From: Salibaculum sp031581025
GTDB lineage: Bacteria; Pseudomonadota; Alphaproteobacteria; Rhodobacterales; Rhodobacteraceae
Strand: one strand, 5' to 3'
DNA: 64,000 nucleotides
Assembly: GCF_031581025.1 (NCBI RefSeq)
Contig: NZ_JAVLCA010000003.1
Below the pieces are notes generated by a model. The model saw nothing but the letters and a program-made list of their open reading frames with translations, made no database searches and had not been told where the DNA came from. Positions 10,507 through 19,049 of this stretch are shown in pieces (position 1 is the first letter of the stretch; each line of letters starts with the position of its first letter). A program made the position numbers and the translations under genes.

Positions 10507-12423
10507 CTAAAAGGCGCCCGCTTCGCGCAGGTCTTCTGCCCGGTCCGCGTCATACCACCAGAGGGACAATTCGCCCAGCGCGAAAGGCGGCATGTTCTCG
10601 GGATGGCGATACATATCGTAATAGGCCACCGTATGGACGTCCTTGAACCACTGCGGCACCCAGAATCCGTAGGCGCGCAGCGCCCGGTCCAGGGCATGGG
10701 TGGCCGTCGTCATCTCGTCCAGGGTCTCGGCGTCGATCACATGGTCGACTAGCCTGTCGATGGCCGGGTCACGCAACCGCATGAGGTTGCGCGAACTGTC
10801 GTCAGCGGTGGAACTGTGGAACCACTGCTTGAGGGAGGTCCCCGGCTCGAAACCCTGCGTCAGCGTGTGATTGACCAGATCGAAGTCGCCAGAACGCCGC
10901 CGCTCGACGTACTGGGCGTTATCAACCCGCTCGAGCTCGGCGTCGATGCCGAGCCGCGAGAGGTTCTCGACATAGGGGTTCACGATCCGGTCGAAGGCCG
11001 GAGAGAACTGGAGGATCGTCAGCGACAGCGTCTGCCCATCCTTGCGGCGGACGCCGTCACCCCCCACGGTCCAGCCGGCGGCATCCAGCAGGTCGGATGC
11101 GCGGCGCAGGTTGCCCCGGTCGGTCGAGCGTTCGGGGCGGGACTCCGGCGGGGTCTGTGCCGGTTCGGTCAGGATGGCGGGGTCCAGCAGCCCCTCGTCC
11201 ACCAGCGGTTGCAGCAGGGCCTGCTCCGCTGCCGAGGGCGTGCCGCGTGCCTGCAACTCGGTGTTTTGCCAGAACGACTCGACCCGTTCGTAGAGGTCGT
11301 AGAACAGGGTTTCGTTGGACCATTCGAAGTTGAACGCCAGCCGCACCGCCTCGCGCACACGCGCGTCTTGCCATTCCGGCCGGTCGAGGTTGAACACGAA
11401 GGCCTGCGCGGCCCCGATGCTGCCATCGGGCAGTTCCTTCTTGACCATCCAGCCGTTGTCGAGGGCGGGGAAGCCATAGCCGCTTGCCCAGGTCTTGGAG
11501 GAATTCTCGTTGCGGAAGGTGTACGCACCCACCTTGAAGGCCTCGAAGGCGGTGGCGCTGTCGGCGAAATACTCGACACGGATGGTATCGAAATTGTTCT
11601 GGCCCACGTTCATCGGATGATCGGCGCCCCAGTGGTCGGGGTTACGGGCATAGATCAGGTTCTCGTTGGTCTCGTAGCTGTCGAGAACATAGGGCCCGGT
11701 GCCCAGGAAGGGCGTGTCGGTACTCTCGTCGATGCGCGCGCCGGTCTCTTCGAACCAGGATTTCGAGAAGACGGTCGTGCCGCCGGCAAAACCGATCACA
11801 TCACGGCGCGGGGCGTCGTCGGTGAAGGTGAACCGGATGCGGTGCTCGTCCAGCACCTCGACCTGCTCGACAAAGCCCTCGACCACCGTTCGGTATTCGG
11901 CGATGCCCTGTTCCATGAACAGCTCGAAAGTGAAGGCCACGTCCTCGGCCGTCAGCGGGCGGCCATCGGAAAATGTCACGTCGTCGCGCAGGTTGAAGAT
12001 CACCCAGTCGCGGCTTTCGGGATATTCCAGCGTTTCGCAGAGATAGCAGTAGAGGCCATAGGGATCGTCCGCCGTGGACACCAGCAGGCTTTCATACATG
12101 ACCTCGGTCAGGGCAGCGGCCACCCCCTCGCGGGTGTAGCGATTGAAGCTGTCAAAGGTGCCCTGCCGCCACTGGCTGATCTCGCCACCCTTTGGGGCGT
12201 CCGGGTTCACATAGTCCAGGTGCGCCATCTCGGCGGGATACTTGAGATCGCCGAAGTTGGTATAGCCGTGGCTGACCGTGACCTCTTCATGGCCCGCAGC
12301 CCGGGCCCCGACCGCACCGCCCAGCACCAAGAGCCCCGCGGCCACCCAGATTCGCCAGTCTGGCACGGGGGCACCGCAGGCCTGTGCGCGAGCGGTCGGG
12401 CAGTGGTTGGTGTATCTGCGCAT
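10507..12423 (-). CDS. yejA: Periplasmic peptide-binding protein (YejA-like, SBP family 5)
   Basis: The solute-binding component of the Yej-type importer. The 638-residue protein starts with a signal peptide (hydrophobic WIWVAAGLLVLGGAVGARAA, about residues 20-40). It then has the family-5 extracellular binding fold, with the early block DAPKGGEISQWRQGTFDSFN and the central TFSDGRPLTAEDVAFTFELF. The large size matches YejA and peptide-binding relatives. I place the start at the ATG at 12423 because GGAGG lies six bases upstream; the frame is open further upstream without a comparable site. It is the first gene of the operon yejA-yejB-yejE-yejF. Likely ligands are oligopeptides. Confidence 0.9.
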   Translation of the reverse strand: MRRYTNHCPTARAQACGAPVPDWRIWVAAGLLVLGGAVGARAAGHEEVTVSHGYTNFGDLKYPAEMAHLDYVNPDAPKGGEISQWRQGTFDSFNRYTREGVAAALTEVMYESLLVSTADDPYGLYCYLCETLEYPESRDWVIFNLRDDVTFSDGRPLTAEDVAFTFELFMEQGIAEYRTVVEGFVEQVEVLDEHRIRFTFTDDAPRRDVIGFAGGTTVFSKSWFEETGARIDESTDTPFLGTGPYVLDSYETNENLIYARNPDHWGADHPMNVGQNNFDTIRVEYFADSATAFEAFKVGAYTFRNENSSKTWASGYGFPALDNGWMVKKELPDGSIGAAQAFVFNLDRPEWQDARVREAVRLAFNFEWSNETLFYDLYERVESFWQNTELQARGTPSAAEQALLQPLVDEGLLDPAILTEPAQTPPESRPERSTDRGNLRRASDLLDAAGWTVGGDGVRRKDGQTLSLTILQFSPAFDRIVNPYVENLSRLGIDAELERVDNAQYVERRRSGDFDLVNHTLTQGFEPGTSLKQWFHSSTADDSSRNLMRLRDPAIDRLVDHVIDAETLDEMTTATHALDRALRAYGFWVPQWFKDVHTVAYYDMYRHPENMPPFALGELSLWWYDADRAEDLREAGAF

Positions 12424-12545
12424 GGTCGATCCTCCGGCATCCTTCGGGCGTGAGGGTAAGGCTAAAGGCACATCGGTCCAGCCTTCAAGCTGAGAATGCG
12501 TGATCGCGCCGGAATGCAGCGGGCGGAGGGGGCAGCGCACAAGAT

Positions 12546-12566
12546 GGGCCGCCCCGCGGGCGGCCC
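12546..12566 (-). terminator. GC-rich hairpin after the anchored cytochrome c gene
   Basis: A perfect 9-bp stem GGGCCGCCC/GGGCGGCCC with a three-base loop lies 20 bases beyond the cytochrome stop codon. The following sequence (ATCTTGT on the minus strand) has only a weak T tract, so termination efficiency is uncertain. Confidence 0.5.
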
Positions 12567-12585
12567 CTTGACGATCGGTCGGCAA

Positions 12586-13122
12586 TCACTCGCCGATGGT
12601 GTCCAGATAGGCGATCAGGTTCGCGCGATCCTCGATCCGACGCATCCCGGCGTAGGACATCGCGGTGCCGGGTGCCCAATCGCTCGGGTTCTCGAGAAAC
12701 CCGTTCAGATTCTCGGGGGTCCAGACATCGGCCTGCTCGGTCAGGCTGCCCGAATAGTTGAAGCCCTCGACCGAGGCCACGTCGCGGCCGACGACATCAT
12801 ACAGCGTCGGGCCGGTCATGTTCTGACCCTCCTCCAGCGCGTGGCAGGCCTGACAGGCGCGCCATTGCGATTCCCCGGCCGACGCGTCGGCACTGGCGAA
12901 AACCTCGGAGAAGTCCGGGCCTTCCTCCTCGACCGCCTCTTCGTCGGCGCTGTCGCTCTCGGCAACTTCGATCGAATAGGCCTGGGCCTGCTCGCCATGT
13001 CCGCCGCCGACATGATAGATCGTTTCCGCCGCCCAAGTGCCAAGCAAGAACACCAGGAGCGTGCCGCAGAAGCCGCCCAGGATCTTGGTCATCGTCATTG
13101 TGTCGAACATGTCGCGTTCCAT
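12586..13122 (-). CDS. Membrane-anchored c-type cytochrome (CycM / cytochrome cy-like)
   Basis: A 178-residue single-haem cytochrome c held in the membrane by an uncleaved N-terminal helix (about residues 13-35). A flexible acidic Glu/Asp/Ala-rich tether (about 50-75) separates the anchor from the haem domain, a design that lets the domain shuttle electrons between the bc1 complex and oxidases or reaction centre. The haem motif CQACH is at 90-94, and the methionine ligand is probably Met155 in PGTAM. The usual GPTLYDVVGR segment follows the haem site. The ATG at 13122 has AGGAA upstream; an ATG at 13110 is also possible. It is transcribed divergently from the prephenate dehydratase gene. Confidence 0.9.
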   Translation of the reverse strand: MERDMFDTMTMTKILGGFCGTLLVFLLGTWAAETIYHVGGGHGEQAQAYSIEVAESDSADEEAVEEEGPDFSEVFASADASAGESQWRACQACHALEEGQNMTGPTLYDVVGRDVASVEGFNYSGSLTEQADVWTPENLNGFLENPSDWAPGTAMSYAGMRRIEDRANLIAYLDTIGE

Positions 13123-13230
13123 CCGGTTCCTGATTCAGACGTCATCTATCCGCTTCCACCTGCATTATTCAAGGTGTAGCAGCGCGACGAAACGCCCAAG
13201 ACACGATCCGACAGGGGAAAAGGACCGCGT

Positions 13231-14073
13231 ATGACCCAGCGTATCGCCTTTCAGGGGGAACCCGGTGCCTACGGCCACCAGGCCTGCAAGGAGGCCCGCC
13301 CGAACCTTGATCCCCTCCCCTGTCCCACCTTCGAGGCGGCCATCGAGGCGGTGCGCAAGGGCGAGGCCGACCTCGGCATGATCGCCGTCGAGAACTCGAT
13401 CTACGGGCGCGTCGGCGACGTGCACCATCTTCTGCCCGGCAGTGGGCTGCACATCGTGGATGAGTGCTTCATCCGGGTGCACATCAATCTGCTCGGCCTG
13501 CCCGGTACGCAGCTGCCCGACATCCGCACCGCGCTGGGGCACGTGGTCATCCTGCCGCAATGCGCGGCGTTCCTGCGCGCGTACGCGATCGAGACCCGCG
13601 TCAGCCCCGACAACGCGCGCGCCGCGCGCGACGTGGCCCAGGGCACGGACCCGAGCACTGGCGCGCTGGCCTCGGAACTGGCGGCCGACATCTACGGGCT
13701 GGACGTGGTGGCCCGCCATATCGAGGACCACGCGCGCAATACCACGCGCTTCGTGATCATGGCTCGCGATGCGGATTTCAAGCGGCGTGGCGAGCACGGC
13801 ATGATGACCAGCTTCATCTTCCGCGTCCGCAACATCCCGGCGGCGCTCTACAAGGCAATGGGCGGCTTCGCGACGAACGGCGTCAACATGACCAAGCTGG
13901 AAAGCTACATGGTGGGTGGCGATTTCCATGCCACCCAGTTCTACGCCGAGATCGAGGGCCACCCCGACGACCGAAACGTCCAACTGGCCATGGAAGAGCT
14001 AGACTATTTCACCGACCACATCAAGCTGATGGGCGTCTACCCGGCCGCCCCGAGGCGCCACGAACGCGCCTGA
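13231..14073 (+). CDS. pheA: Prephenate dehydratase
   Basis: Converts prephenate to phenylpyruvate in phenylalanine synthesis in the cytosol. This is a monofunctional enzyme of 280 residues without a chorismate mutase domain. The catalytic domain starts with IAFQGEPGAYGHQA and includes the active-site motif NTTRF (about residues 170-174). It is followed by a C-terminal ACT regulatory domain (about 190-275), which includes the LESYMVGG block in place of the better-known ESRP motif, as in many alphaproteobacteria. Feedback inhibition by phenylalanine is expected from the ACT domain. The gene stands alone and is convergent with the SRPBCC gene. Confidence 0.95.
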   Translation: MTQRIAFQGEPGAYGHQACKEARPNLDPLPCPTFEAAIEAVRKGEADLGMIAVENSIYGRVGDVHHLLPGSGLHIVDECFIRVHINLLGLPGTQLPDIRTALGHVVILPQCAAFLRAYAIETRVSPDNARAARDVAQGTDPSTGALASELAADIYGLDVVARHIEDHARNTTRFVIMARDADFKRRGEHGMMTSFIFRVRNIPAALYKAMGGFATNGVNMTKLESYMVGGDFHATQFYAEIEGHPDDRNVQLAMEELDYFTDHIKLMGVYPAAPRRHERA

Positions 14074-14088
14074 GCGCACCCACCCCGA

Positions 14089-14556
14089 TCAGACCCGCGC
14101 GCGGTGGCGCGCCGCGACATCCTCGGCATAGGTGGCGACCGCCGTCCGGAGACGGCGCTCGATCCGGCCGCTGCCCAGGCGCAGGGACTGCGCCAGAAGC
14201 TTGGCCGCGATCGAAATGGGCCGGCTCTCGATCGTGATGGCCAGCCGGGTCCGGCCCGGCGACAGCGCAACCAGGTCGACTCGGCACTGGCCGTTGATAT
14301 TGGGCGAGGTGAACCCGACGGTCAGCCCCAGCCCGGGATCCAGGCGATCGAGTTCGGACACGACCCGCCGGTTCTTGCCACACAGGCGAAAGCGCACCTC
14401 CCACCGGGCACCGATCTCGGGGGGCACCGGCCCTTCCAGCAGGCTGACGTCGCCGCCACGCCGCATGACGAGGCGCTCGAGGGCCGCGAAATCCGTTATC
14501 TCCGCGAAAACATGCTCGACCGGGGCCTCGATATCCTCGCGCGCTTTCAGTTCCAT
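14089..14556 (-). CDS. SRPBCC-family (START-like) protein
   Basis: A 155-residue protein that looks like the helix-grip SRPBCC/polyketide cyclase-like fold. The N-terminal strand-helix segment KAREDIEAPVEHVFAEITDF is typical, followed by alternating strands and a long C-terminal helix with many Arg residues (LRLGSGRIERRLRTAVATYA). Such proteins bind hydrophobic ligands, but the ligand here is unknown. I choose the ATG at 14556 because a G-rich sequence lies just upstream; an ATG at 14574 would add six residues. It is downstream of nudC on the same strand after 65 bases and may be cotranscribed with it. Confidence 0.8.
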   Translation of the reverse strand: MELKAREDIEAPVEHVFAEITDFAALERLVMRRGGDVSLLEGPVPPEIGARWEVRFRLCGKNRRVVSELDRLDPGLGLTVGFTSPNINGQCRVDLVALSPGRTRLAITIESRPISIAAKLLAQSLRLGSGRIERRLRTAVATYAEDVAARHRARV

Positions 14557-14621
14557 GGACAACCCCCGTTGCAATCATGCCCGCCCGGACCGACACGTCA
14601 CCAATTTCCGCAGTATGTCCC

Positions 14622-15584
14622 TCAATCGAGGCGATCCGCAAGCCAGTTGGACAGAAGGAACTGCGCGATGGCCCCCTTGCGGGCAGGCATCAGGCCCGGC
14701 ACCTCACCGGCAAAGGCGGCGGCCAGCTCCTCGCGCGGGACCCATCGGGCCGCCGCCAGCTCGGTCGGGTCGAGGGTGATCGCGTCGCTCTCGGCCACGC
14801 CGTGACACCCGATCATCAGCGAGCCGGGAAAGGCCCAGGGCTGGCTGGCCAGGTAATCTACTTGGCCGACGCGGATACCGGTTTCCTCGGCAACCTCGCG
14901 GCGCACGGCCGCCTCGATGGTCTCACCCGGCTCCATGAAACCGGCCAGACAGGAAAACATGTCCTCGGGCCAACCGAGACCTCGGCCAAGCAGCACCTGG
15001 TTGCCCCGCGTCACCAGCATGATGACCACAGGGTCGGTCCGGGGAAAGTGCGGCGCCTCGCAATCAGGGCAGACCCGCTGCCATCCGGCCTGCGCCACGA
15101 CGCTCGGCGCGCCGCAACGGGCGCAGAACCGATGTGACCGGTGCCAAGACAGCAGCCCCCGCCCCATCGCGGCAAGCTCGGCGTCGCGGGCGTTCAAGCG
15201 TGTCATGCAAAGCTTGAGGTCGGCAAAGCCCTCGGCCCCGGGGATCAGCGGATGCCGCTGCACCGTCATGTCGAAAAAACTGCCGTCAGGCAGCGCCTCG
15301 CCGTCGCGTGTCGGGTCCCAGTCCGAAACATCGGCACAGAACACGGGACCGTCGGCATCGCGCCCGAGGAACAGCGCCGCCCCGGCCACCCCCCGCAGCA
15401 AGGAGTGATCCGCCGCCAACCGCGCCAGCGCACCGCCTTCGATCAGCATCTTGCCGCGCCATGCCAGCATGAAACGGGCCTCTGGGGCATGACGCATCGC
15501 TTCGATCGCCGCATCATCGCCGCGCAGATGCGCCGCCCGGTCCAAGCCCGAGCCTCCGAATGTCACCGTTTCTGCCTGTCTCAT
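14622..15584 (-). CDS. nudC: NAD(+)/NADH diphosphatase (Nudix, NudC)
   Basis: NudC hydrolyses NADH/NAD+ to NMN(H) and AMP and can remove NAD caps from RNA. The 320-residue protein shows the full family build: an N-terminal domain, a four-cysteine zinc ribbon (CARC...CPDC), and a Nudix box with GFMEPGETIEAA and REVAEETGI. The NADH-specificity motif follows, here SQPWAFPGS (canonical SQPWPFPxS). I choose the ATG at 15584 because the conserved region begins just after it; the frame is open further upstream into the neighbouring divergent gene. No strong ribosome binding site is visible before this ATG. Confidence 0.93.
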   Translation of the reverse strand: MRQAETVTFGGSGLDRAAHLRGDDAAIEAMRHAPEARFMLAWRGKMLIEGGALARLAADHSLLRGVAGAALFLGRDADGPVFCADVSDWDPTRDGEALPDGSFFDMTVQRHPLIPGAEGFADLKLCMTRLNARDAELAAMGRGLLSWHRSHRFCARCGAPSVVAQAGWQRVCPDCEAPHFPRTDPVVIMLVTRGNQVLLGRGLGWPEDMFSCLAGFMEPGETIEAAVRREVAEETGIRVGQVDYLASQPWAFPGSLMIGCHGVAESDAITLDPTELAAARWVPREELAAAFAGEVPGLMPARKGAIAQFLLSNWLADRLD

Positions 15585-15660
15585 ACGGAGTCGATGCCAC
15601 GTCACGCGAAATTGTTCAATTCCCGCAAGGGGGTTGTACTGACCGAAGATCGCCCCAAGG

Positions 15661-17582
15661 TTGTATGGTGCGCCGCGGAAAGTGGACTGTTTGGACCTGC
15701 CCGCCACGATACCCCTGTCCGCCGACCAGGTCCGGCTCCGGATCCTGGCCACGAGTGACATCCATGCGCACCTGGTGCCCTACGATTACTACCGCGACTG
15801 CCCGGGCGACCAGGCAGGGCTGGCGGGCCTGGCCACGCTGATACGGCAGGCTCGATCCGCGGATATACCCGCGCTGCTTGTCGACAACGGAGACTTCCTC
15901 CAGGGCACGCCGCTGGCCGAGGTCGTGCATGCCGATTTCAACCGCAACGCCGACAGTCCCAATGCCATCGTCGCGGCCATGAACGCGCTGGGCTACGACG
16001 CCTCCAGCCTGGGCAACCACGAATTCGACTGTGGCCTCGCCTATATCGAGGCGGCCCGGGCCCAGGCCCGGTTTCCGATGCTGGCGGCCAATGCCGGGCG
16101 GGTGACGGACGATGGACGCGACTGGCCCCTTACGGCGCGCGGGCGGATCGTCACCCGGCGATTGCAGATGCGCGGTGGCACCGCGCTGGATTTCCGCATC
16201 GGCCTGATCGGACTAACCCCCGCCCAGCCGCAGCAACGGGGTGCAACACAGCCGGGCGGGGCGCTGGTCACGACCGACATGGTCGCGACCGCCACGGCCG
16301 AGGCACCGCGCCTGCGCGCGGCCGGCGCGGACATCGTCATCGCCCTGGCCCATACCGGGATCGAGACCGGGGGCACGTCCCGGACCACGGAAAACGTGGG
16401 CGCCGCCCTAGCCGGGATCGAGGGAATAGACCTGCTGGTGCTCGGCCACAGCCACATGCCCTTTCCCCACCCGCGCCACCCGTCCGGACCGGGCCTCGAC
16501 CCTTGCGAAGGCACCCTGCACGGCAAGCCAGCCGTCAACCCCGGGGCCGGCGGCACCCACCTCGGGCTGGTCGATCTGGCCCTGACTCCGCGCGGCGATG
16601 GCTGGGCCATCGCGCGCCACGACACGCGGCTGCTGCCGGTTTCCGAGACGCTGGCCCGACAGGGCCTGTCGCCCTGCCCCGAGATGACCGCGCTGCTTGC
16701 CCGATCCACGCCCGGACGCTGACCCATGCCCGCCGCCCCATCGGGTACACCCGACAGCCCATCACCACGCATTTCAGCCGGGTCCGCCCCGATGCTGCCG
16801 TCCAGATCGTCAATGCAGCGCAACGGCACCTTGTCGAAGCGGCGCTGGCGGGCACCGAGGCCGCCGGGCTGCCGGTGCTTTCGGCGGCGGCGCCTTTCAA
16901 ATCCGGCTCGCGCAGTGGAACAGGGCATTTTGTCGACATCCCCCCGGGGCCGCTGGCCCTGCGGCATGCGACCGATATCTATCCTTTTCCCAACACCATT
17001 TGCGCCATCGAGATCACCGGGCGGCAATTACGCGCATGGCTGGAACGCTCTGCCGCGACCTTTGCCCGGATATCACCGGGGCAGGACCGCCAGCCGCTGC
17101 TCGACCCGCGCTCTCCCGGCTATCTCTTCGACGTGCTCGACGGGGTGAACTACCGCTTCGACCTGACCGTCCCGCCGCAGTTCGACCCGCACGGCGCGGT
17201 CCTGTCGCCCGGGGCCGGGCGGGTGCGTGACCTGCGCCACAGGGGCCAGCCCGTGGTCGAGGATCAGCGTTTCGTTCTGGCGACCAGCTCCTACCGCATG
17301 GGCGGTGGCGGGCATTTCGACGTCACTGCCACAGCACCGCTGCTGTTCGAAAGCACCGGCACGGCGAGCGAGGCCATCGCCGCTTATTTTGCGGCCAACG
17401 ACCCACTGGATTTCGAGATTGTCGAAAACTGGGGATTTCGCCCGGTCGCGGGGGCCACCGCCACGTTCACCACAGCGCCCGGTGCCGCGGCCAGCCTGCC
17501 CCTGGCGGGCATCCGCGCCCTCGGGCCGGACAGGCAGGGGCGGCTGATCTGCGAGATTGACCTGGACGCCGCAGCCCCTTGA
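15661..17582 (+). pseudogene. cpdB: cpdB-like 2',3'-cyclic-nucleotide phosphodiesterase/3'-nucleotidase, frameshifted
   Basis: The first part (15661-16722) encodes a calcineurin-like metallophosphoesterase domain with ATSDIHAHL, DNGDFLQG, GNHEFD and GHSHMPFP metal-site motifs. The protein then stops early at LLARSTPGR. The missing C-terminal nucleotidase domain continues in another frame from about 16700 to 17582 (IHARTLTHARRPIGYT... IVNAAQR ... FPNTICAIEITG ... TSSYRMGGGGHFD). A one-base deletion near 16695-16705 would explain the break; joined, the product would have about 640 residues, normal for the family. The start is a TTG (15661 or 15691), and no signal peptide is apparent. Either the gene is inactive or the sequence has an error. 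The ffs promoter overlaps its end. Confidence 0.8.
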
Positions 17583-17607
17583 AAGACCCGGACCAGGCGC
17601 GTATATC
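17579..17607 (+). promoter_or_regulatory. Sigma70-type promoter of the SRP RNA gene
   Basis: TTGAAA (17579-17584) and TATATC (17602-17607) are separated by exactly 17 bases, and the RNA begins six bases after the -10 box. The -35 box overlaps the stop codon of the cpdB-like gene. Confidence 0.7.
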
Positions 17608-17612
17608 CCGCC

Positions 17613-17710
17613 GTGAGAGGTTGGCGCGGGCAAGCGCCTCGCCAACCCGGTCAGGTCCGGAAGGAAGCAGCCGTAACGAGCCCCGCTTGGGTCGTTGTCC
17701 AGCCTCTCAC
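17613..17710 (+). ncRNA. ffs: Signal recognition particle RNA (4.5S)
   Basis: This is the small bacterial SRP RNA, which binds Ffh and targets nascent membrane proteins to FtsY. The conserved core GGTCAGGTCCGGAAGGAAGC is at about 17649-17668 and contains the Ffh-binding GGAA loop region. The ends pair as GTGAGAGG with CCTCTCAC to close one long hairpin of 98 bases, the usual size in proteobacteria. A well-placed sigma70-like promoter precedes it. Confidence 0.95.
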
Positions 17711-17925
17711 CCCCCGCGAAATCGCGGATCGGGCAGCTCAGATCGCAAGGCCATCTCCGGTGTCCCGCCCGATAGCAACAGGTCCCTTTTGCCCAAGACC
17801 AGGGAGGATGTTGATGACAAGTCCGATCCTCTGCGCGGGGCGATCCTGAGCTTTCCGTCTTGTGCCCGTTGCGACCGCCCAACAGGCGGCGCGATGCGGC
17901 GGCCGAGCCACGGCAGGCCCTTGCC

Positions 17926-18948
17926 GTGACAGATCATTCCCTCAAGTCCCTCGGCTGGTCGCAACATTTCACCGACCAAATGCCCGCAGGCAGCACCGGC
18001 TCGCCCGTGCGCCTGAGTGCCGTCCACCGCACCCGGCTTGACGGCTTGTCCCCGCACGGCGGCGTCACGCTGACGCCCACCGTGCGGACCGGCGAATACG
18101 TCGTCGGCGACTGGGTTCTGGCCGAGGGCGGCACCGCCTCGGCCCCGCTGGACCGCACAAGCGAGATCACGCGCCGCGCCGCTGGCCATGATGCGCGCCC
18201 GCAGCTGATCGCCGCCAACGTCGATACCCTGGGGATCGTCACAAGCTGCAACGCGGATTTCAACATCGCGCGGCTGGAACGCTATCTCGCGCTGGCGGGC
18301 ATGGCCGGATGTCAGCCGCTGCTGGTGCTGACCAAGGCCGACACGGTCGAGGATTCCGAGGACTTCGCACGGCAGGCGCAGGTGCTCTCGTCCGCCTTGC
18401 CGGTGCTGACCCTGAACGCGAGGGACGCCGACGCGGCTGCACGGCTCGCCCCCTGGTGTTGCGACGGGCAGACACTGGCATTGATCGGGTCCTCGGGGGT
18501 CGGCAAGACCACGCTCCAGAATCACCTGACCGGCACCAGCGAGGCGACCCGCGACATTCGCGACGACGATGCCCGGGGGCGTCATACCACCACCAACCGC
18601 GCCCTGCGTCCGACCCTGCAGGGCGGCTGGCTGATCGACACGCCGGGGATGCGCGAATTGCGCCTGCTGGAGGCCGAGACGGGCATCGAAGAGGTCTTCT
18701 CGGACATCCTCGACCTTGCGGCGGGCTGCAAGTTCCGCAATTGCGCCCATGGCAACGAACCGGGCTGCGCCGTGCGCGCGGCCGTCACCGAAGGGTCGCT
18801 CGATCCTGCCCGCCTCGCCCGCTGGCGCAAACTGGCCTCGGAAAACCGCCAAAACAGCGAAACCATGGCGCAGTCCCGCGCCCGCGGGCTGACCAAGGCC
18901 CATCGCGCGGGCAAGGCACGGGCGCGTCTCAAGCGCGGGGAAGACTAG
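17926..18948 (+). CDS. rsgA: Ribosome small-subunit biogenesis GTPase RsgA
   Basis: RsgA is a circularly permuted GTPase that acts late in 30S subunit maturation. The 340-residue protein has an N-terminal OB-like domain and GTPase motifs in permuted order: TKAD (G4) first, then GSSGVGKTTL (G1) and DTPGM (G3). A C-terminal zinc knuckle (CKFRNCAHGNEPGC) and a basic Arg/Lys-rich tail end it. I choose the GTG at 17926, with GGCAGG upstream, because the family N-terminus (TDHSLKSLGW) starts there; an upstream ATG at 17860 would add 22 residues with no family character. It is downstream of ffs and upstream of dnaX on the same strand. Confidence 0.92.
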   Translation: MTDHSLKSLGWSQHFTDQMPAGSTGSPVRLSAVHRTRLDGLSPHGGVTLTPTVRTGEYVVGDWVLAEGGTASAPLDRTSEITRRAAGHDARPQLIAANVDTLGIVTSCNADFNIARLERYLALAGMAGCQPLLVLTKADTVEDSEDFARQAQVLSSALPVLTLNARDADAAARLAPWCCDGQTLALIGSSGVGKTTLQNHLTGTSEATRDIRDDDARGRHTTTNRALRPTLQGGWLIDTPGMRELRLLEAETGIEEVFSDILDLAAGCKFRNCAHGNEPGCAVRAAVTEGSLDPARLARWRKLASENRQNSETMAQSRARGLTKAHRAGKARARLKRGED

Positions 18949-19049
18949 CGCGCGCCGGACCCGGTATCGTTTGAAGACTGAATTGCCGCGGTGGACCTCG
19001 CCCCCGGCCCCGCTTACCCTGCGATGACCGTCCGAATCCCAAGGCCACC

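Noticed and set aside
8370..10646. Very long open frame on the plus strand through the yej operon
   Set aside because: It runs antisense to yejB/yejE, has Arg/Gly/Gln-rich low-complexity content and no domain; in GC-rich DNA such antisense frames are common.
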